Below, piece after piece: positions 13,955 to 14,039 of a stretch of 14,039 nt of DNA. The stretch covers positions 1 to 14,039 of the forward strand of contig JAGTQS010000045.1 in the NCBI GenBank assembly GCA_018397055.1, given 5' to 3'. The position numbers were made by a program, and so were the translations under genes. Source of the DNA: Candidatus Bathyarchaeota archaeon. Lineage in GTDB: Archaea > Thermoproteota > Bathyarchaeia > Bathyarchaeales > DTEX01. The notes beneath the pieces are model-generated. The model did not search any database and had not been told where the DNA came from. It saw nothing but the letters and a program-made list of their open reading frames with translations. Numbering within the stretch: the first letter of the stretch is position 1; the number at the start of each line of letters is the position of its first letter.

Positions 13955-13987
13955 GCACACTCTTAAATTTAGAGTGTGAGAGTGTGC
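13955..13987. promoter_or_regulatory. palindromic TATA/operator between divergent genes
   Basis: Perfect 8-base arms cacactct (13956-13963) and agagtgtg (13971-13978) enclose the TATA-like centre taaattt. A second copy of agagtgtg follows directly (13979-13986), so gcacactct (13955-13963) also pairs with agagtgtgc (13979-13987). The centre lies 25 bases before the ATG at 13992, exactly the spacing for a leaderless plus-strand gene. A dimeric regulator binding the arms would cover the TATA box. No ribosome site intervenes. Confidence 0.55.
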
Positions 13988-13991
13988 TTGT

Positions 13992-14039
13992 ATGAAGAAG
14001 CCTAGAGACATTGGGAAGCTGAAACGTTGGTGCATGAGA
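13992..14039 (+). CDS. start of an unidentified gene, cut by the window end
   Basis: ATG 13992 opens a frame that runs to the window end, beginning MKKPRDIGKLKRW. It lies 25 bases from the centre of the palindromic TATA element and is therefore a likely leaderless start, transcribed away from the beta-propeller gene. The basic beginning would fit a DNA-binding protein, perhaps the one that binds the palindrome, but sixteen residues do not allow a family call. Confidence 0.4.
   Translation, partial: MKKPRDIGKLKRWCMR

Noticed and set aside
13956..13978. Palindrome read as a rho-independent terminator
   Set aside because: It lies between divergent 5' ends, has an AT-rich centre rather than a following T-run, and archaeal termination does not rely on such hairpins.
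13951..14035. Extension of the FG-GAP protein to ATG 14035
   Set aside because: The added 28 residues are unlike the repeats, lack a convincing signal peptide, and would be encoded by the palindromic element and the divergent gene start.
1..14039. CRISPR array, insertion sequence, integrase or defence gene cluster
   Set aside because: I saw no regularly spaced repeats, transposase or integrase motifs, terminal inverted repeats with target duplications, or known defence genes. The tRNA shows no duplicated 3' end nearby that would suggest an attachment site.

Overview
The window reads as a piece of an archaeal chromosome with moderate GC. Direct evidence is a group II chaperonin (thermosome), a tailless archaeal histone, ribosomal protein eS17, a NucS/EndoMS nuclease, a thiolase-DUF35 gene pair of the archaeal mevalonate type, and an intron-bearing tRNA-Thr without an encoded CCA. 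Many genes start with TTG or GTG, several appear leaderless with TATA elements about 25 bases upstream, and T-rich tracts follow most genes. A TACK-type lineage such as Bathyarchaeia would fit, but this is an inference from overall flavour, not from a phylogenetic marker.

Layout. 1-600: a small polytopic membrane protein whose N-terminus appears to lie in another frame. 620-1480: a type II pantothenate kinase-like ASKHA enzyme, 24 bases behind it. 1574-2119: an RNA polymerase Rpo5/RpoH/Rpb5 protein that is not the usual short archaeal form but carries an N-terminal domain resembling the eukaryotic Rpb5 jaw. 2175-3356: an MFS transporter. 3445-5037 (minus): a thiolase followed by a translationally coupled DUF35 zinc-ribbon/OB protein. 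5235-5326: tRNA-Thr(UGU) with a 19-base intron. 5563-6909 (minus): a large amidohydrolase-superfamily enzyme. 7240-7839 (minus): a class I methyltransferase, divergent from nucS (7887-8666), with one AT-rich promoter element between or inside their 5' ends. 8688-9050 (minus): a helical protein of unknown function. 9124-9351 (minus): eS17. 9551-11538: histone and thermosome. 11624-12652: a PHP-domain metallohydrolase. 12728-13951 (minus): an FG-GAP/VCBS beta-propeller protein split by one in-frame TGA. The last 48 bases start a plus-strand gene behind a palindromic promoter.

The genes are mostly housekeeping (transcription, translation, chromatin, protein folding, mismatch repair, CoA and acyl-CoA metabolism) in short units of one or two genes on alternating strands, not one pathway operon. 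I see no insertion sequence, CRISPR array, phage or defence island. The item I rate highest is the full-length, eukaryote-like Rpb5 located away from any rpoB/rpoA genes; next are the pantothenate kinase-like gene, the palindromic TATA element at 13955-13987 and the TGA that splits the beta-propeller gene.
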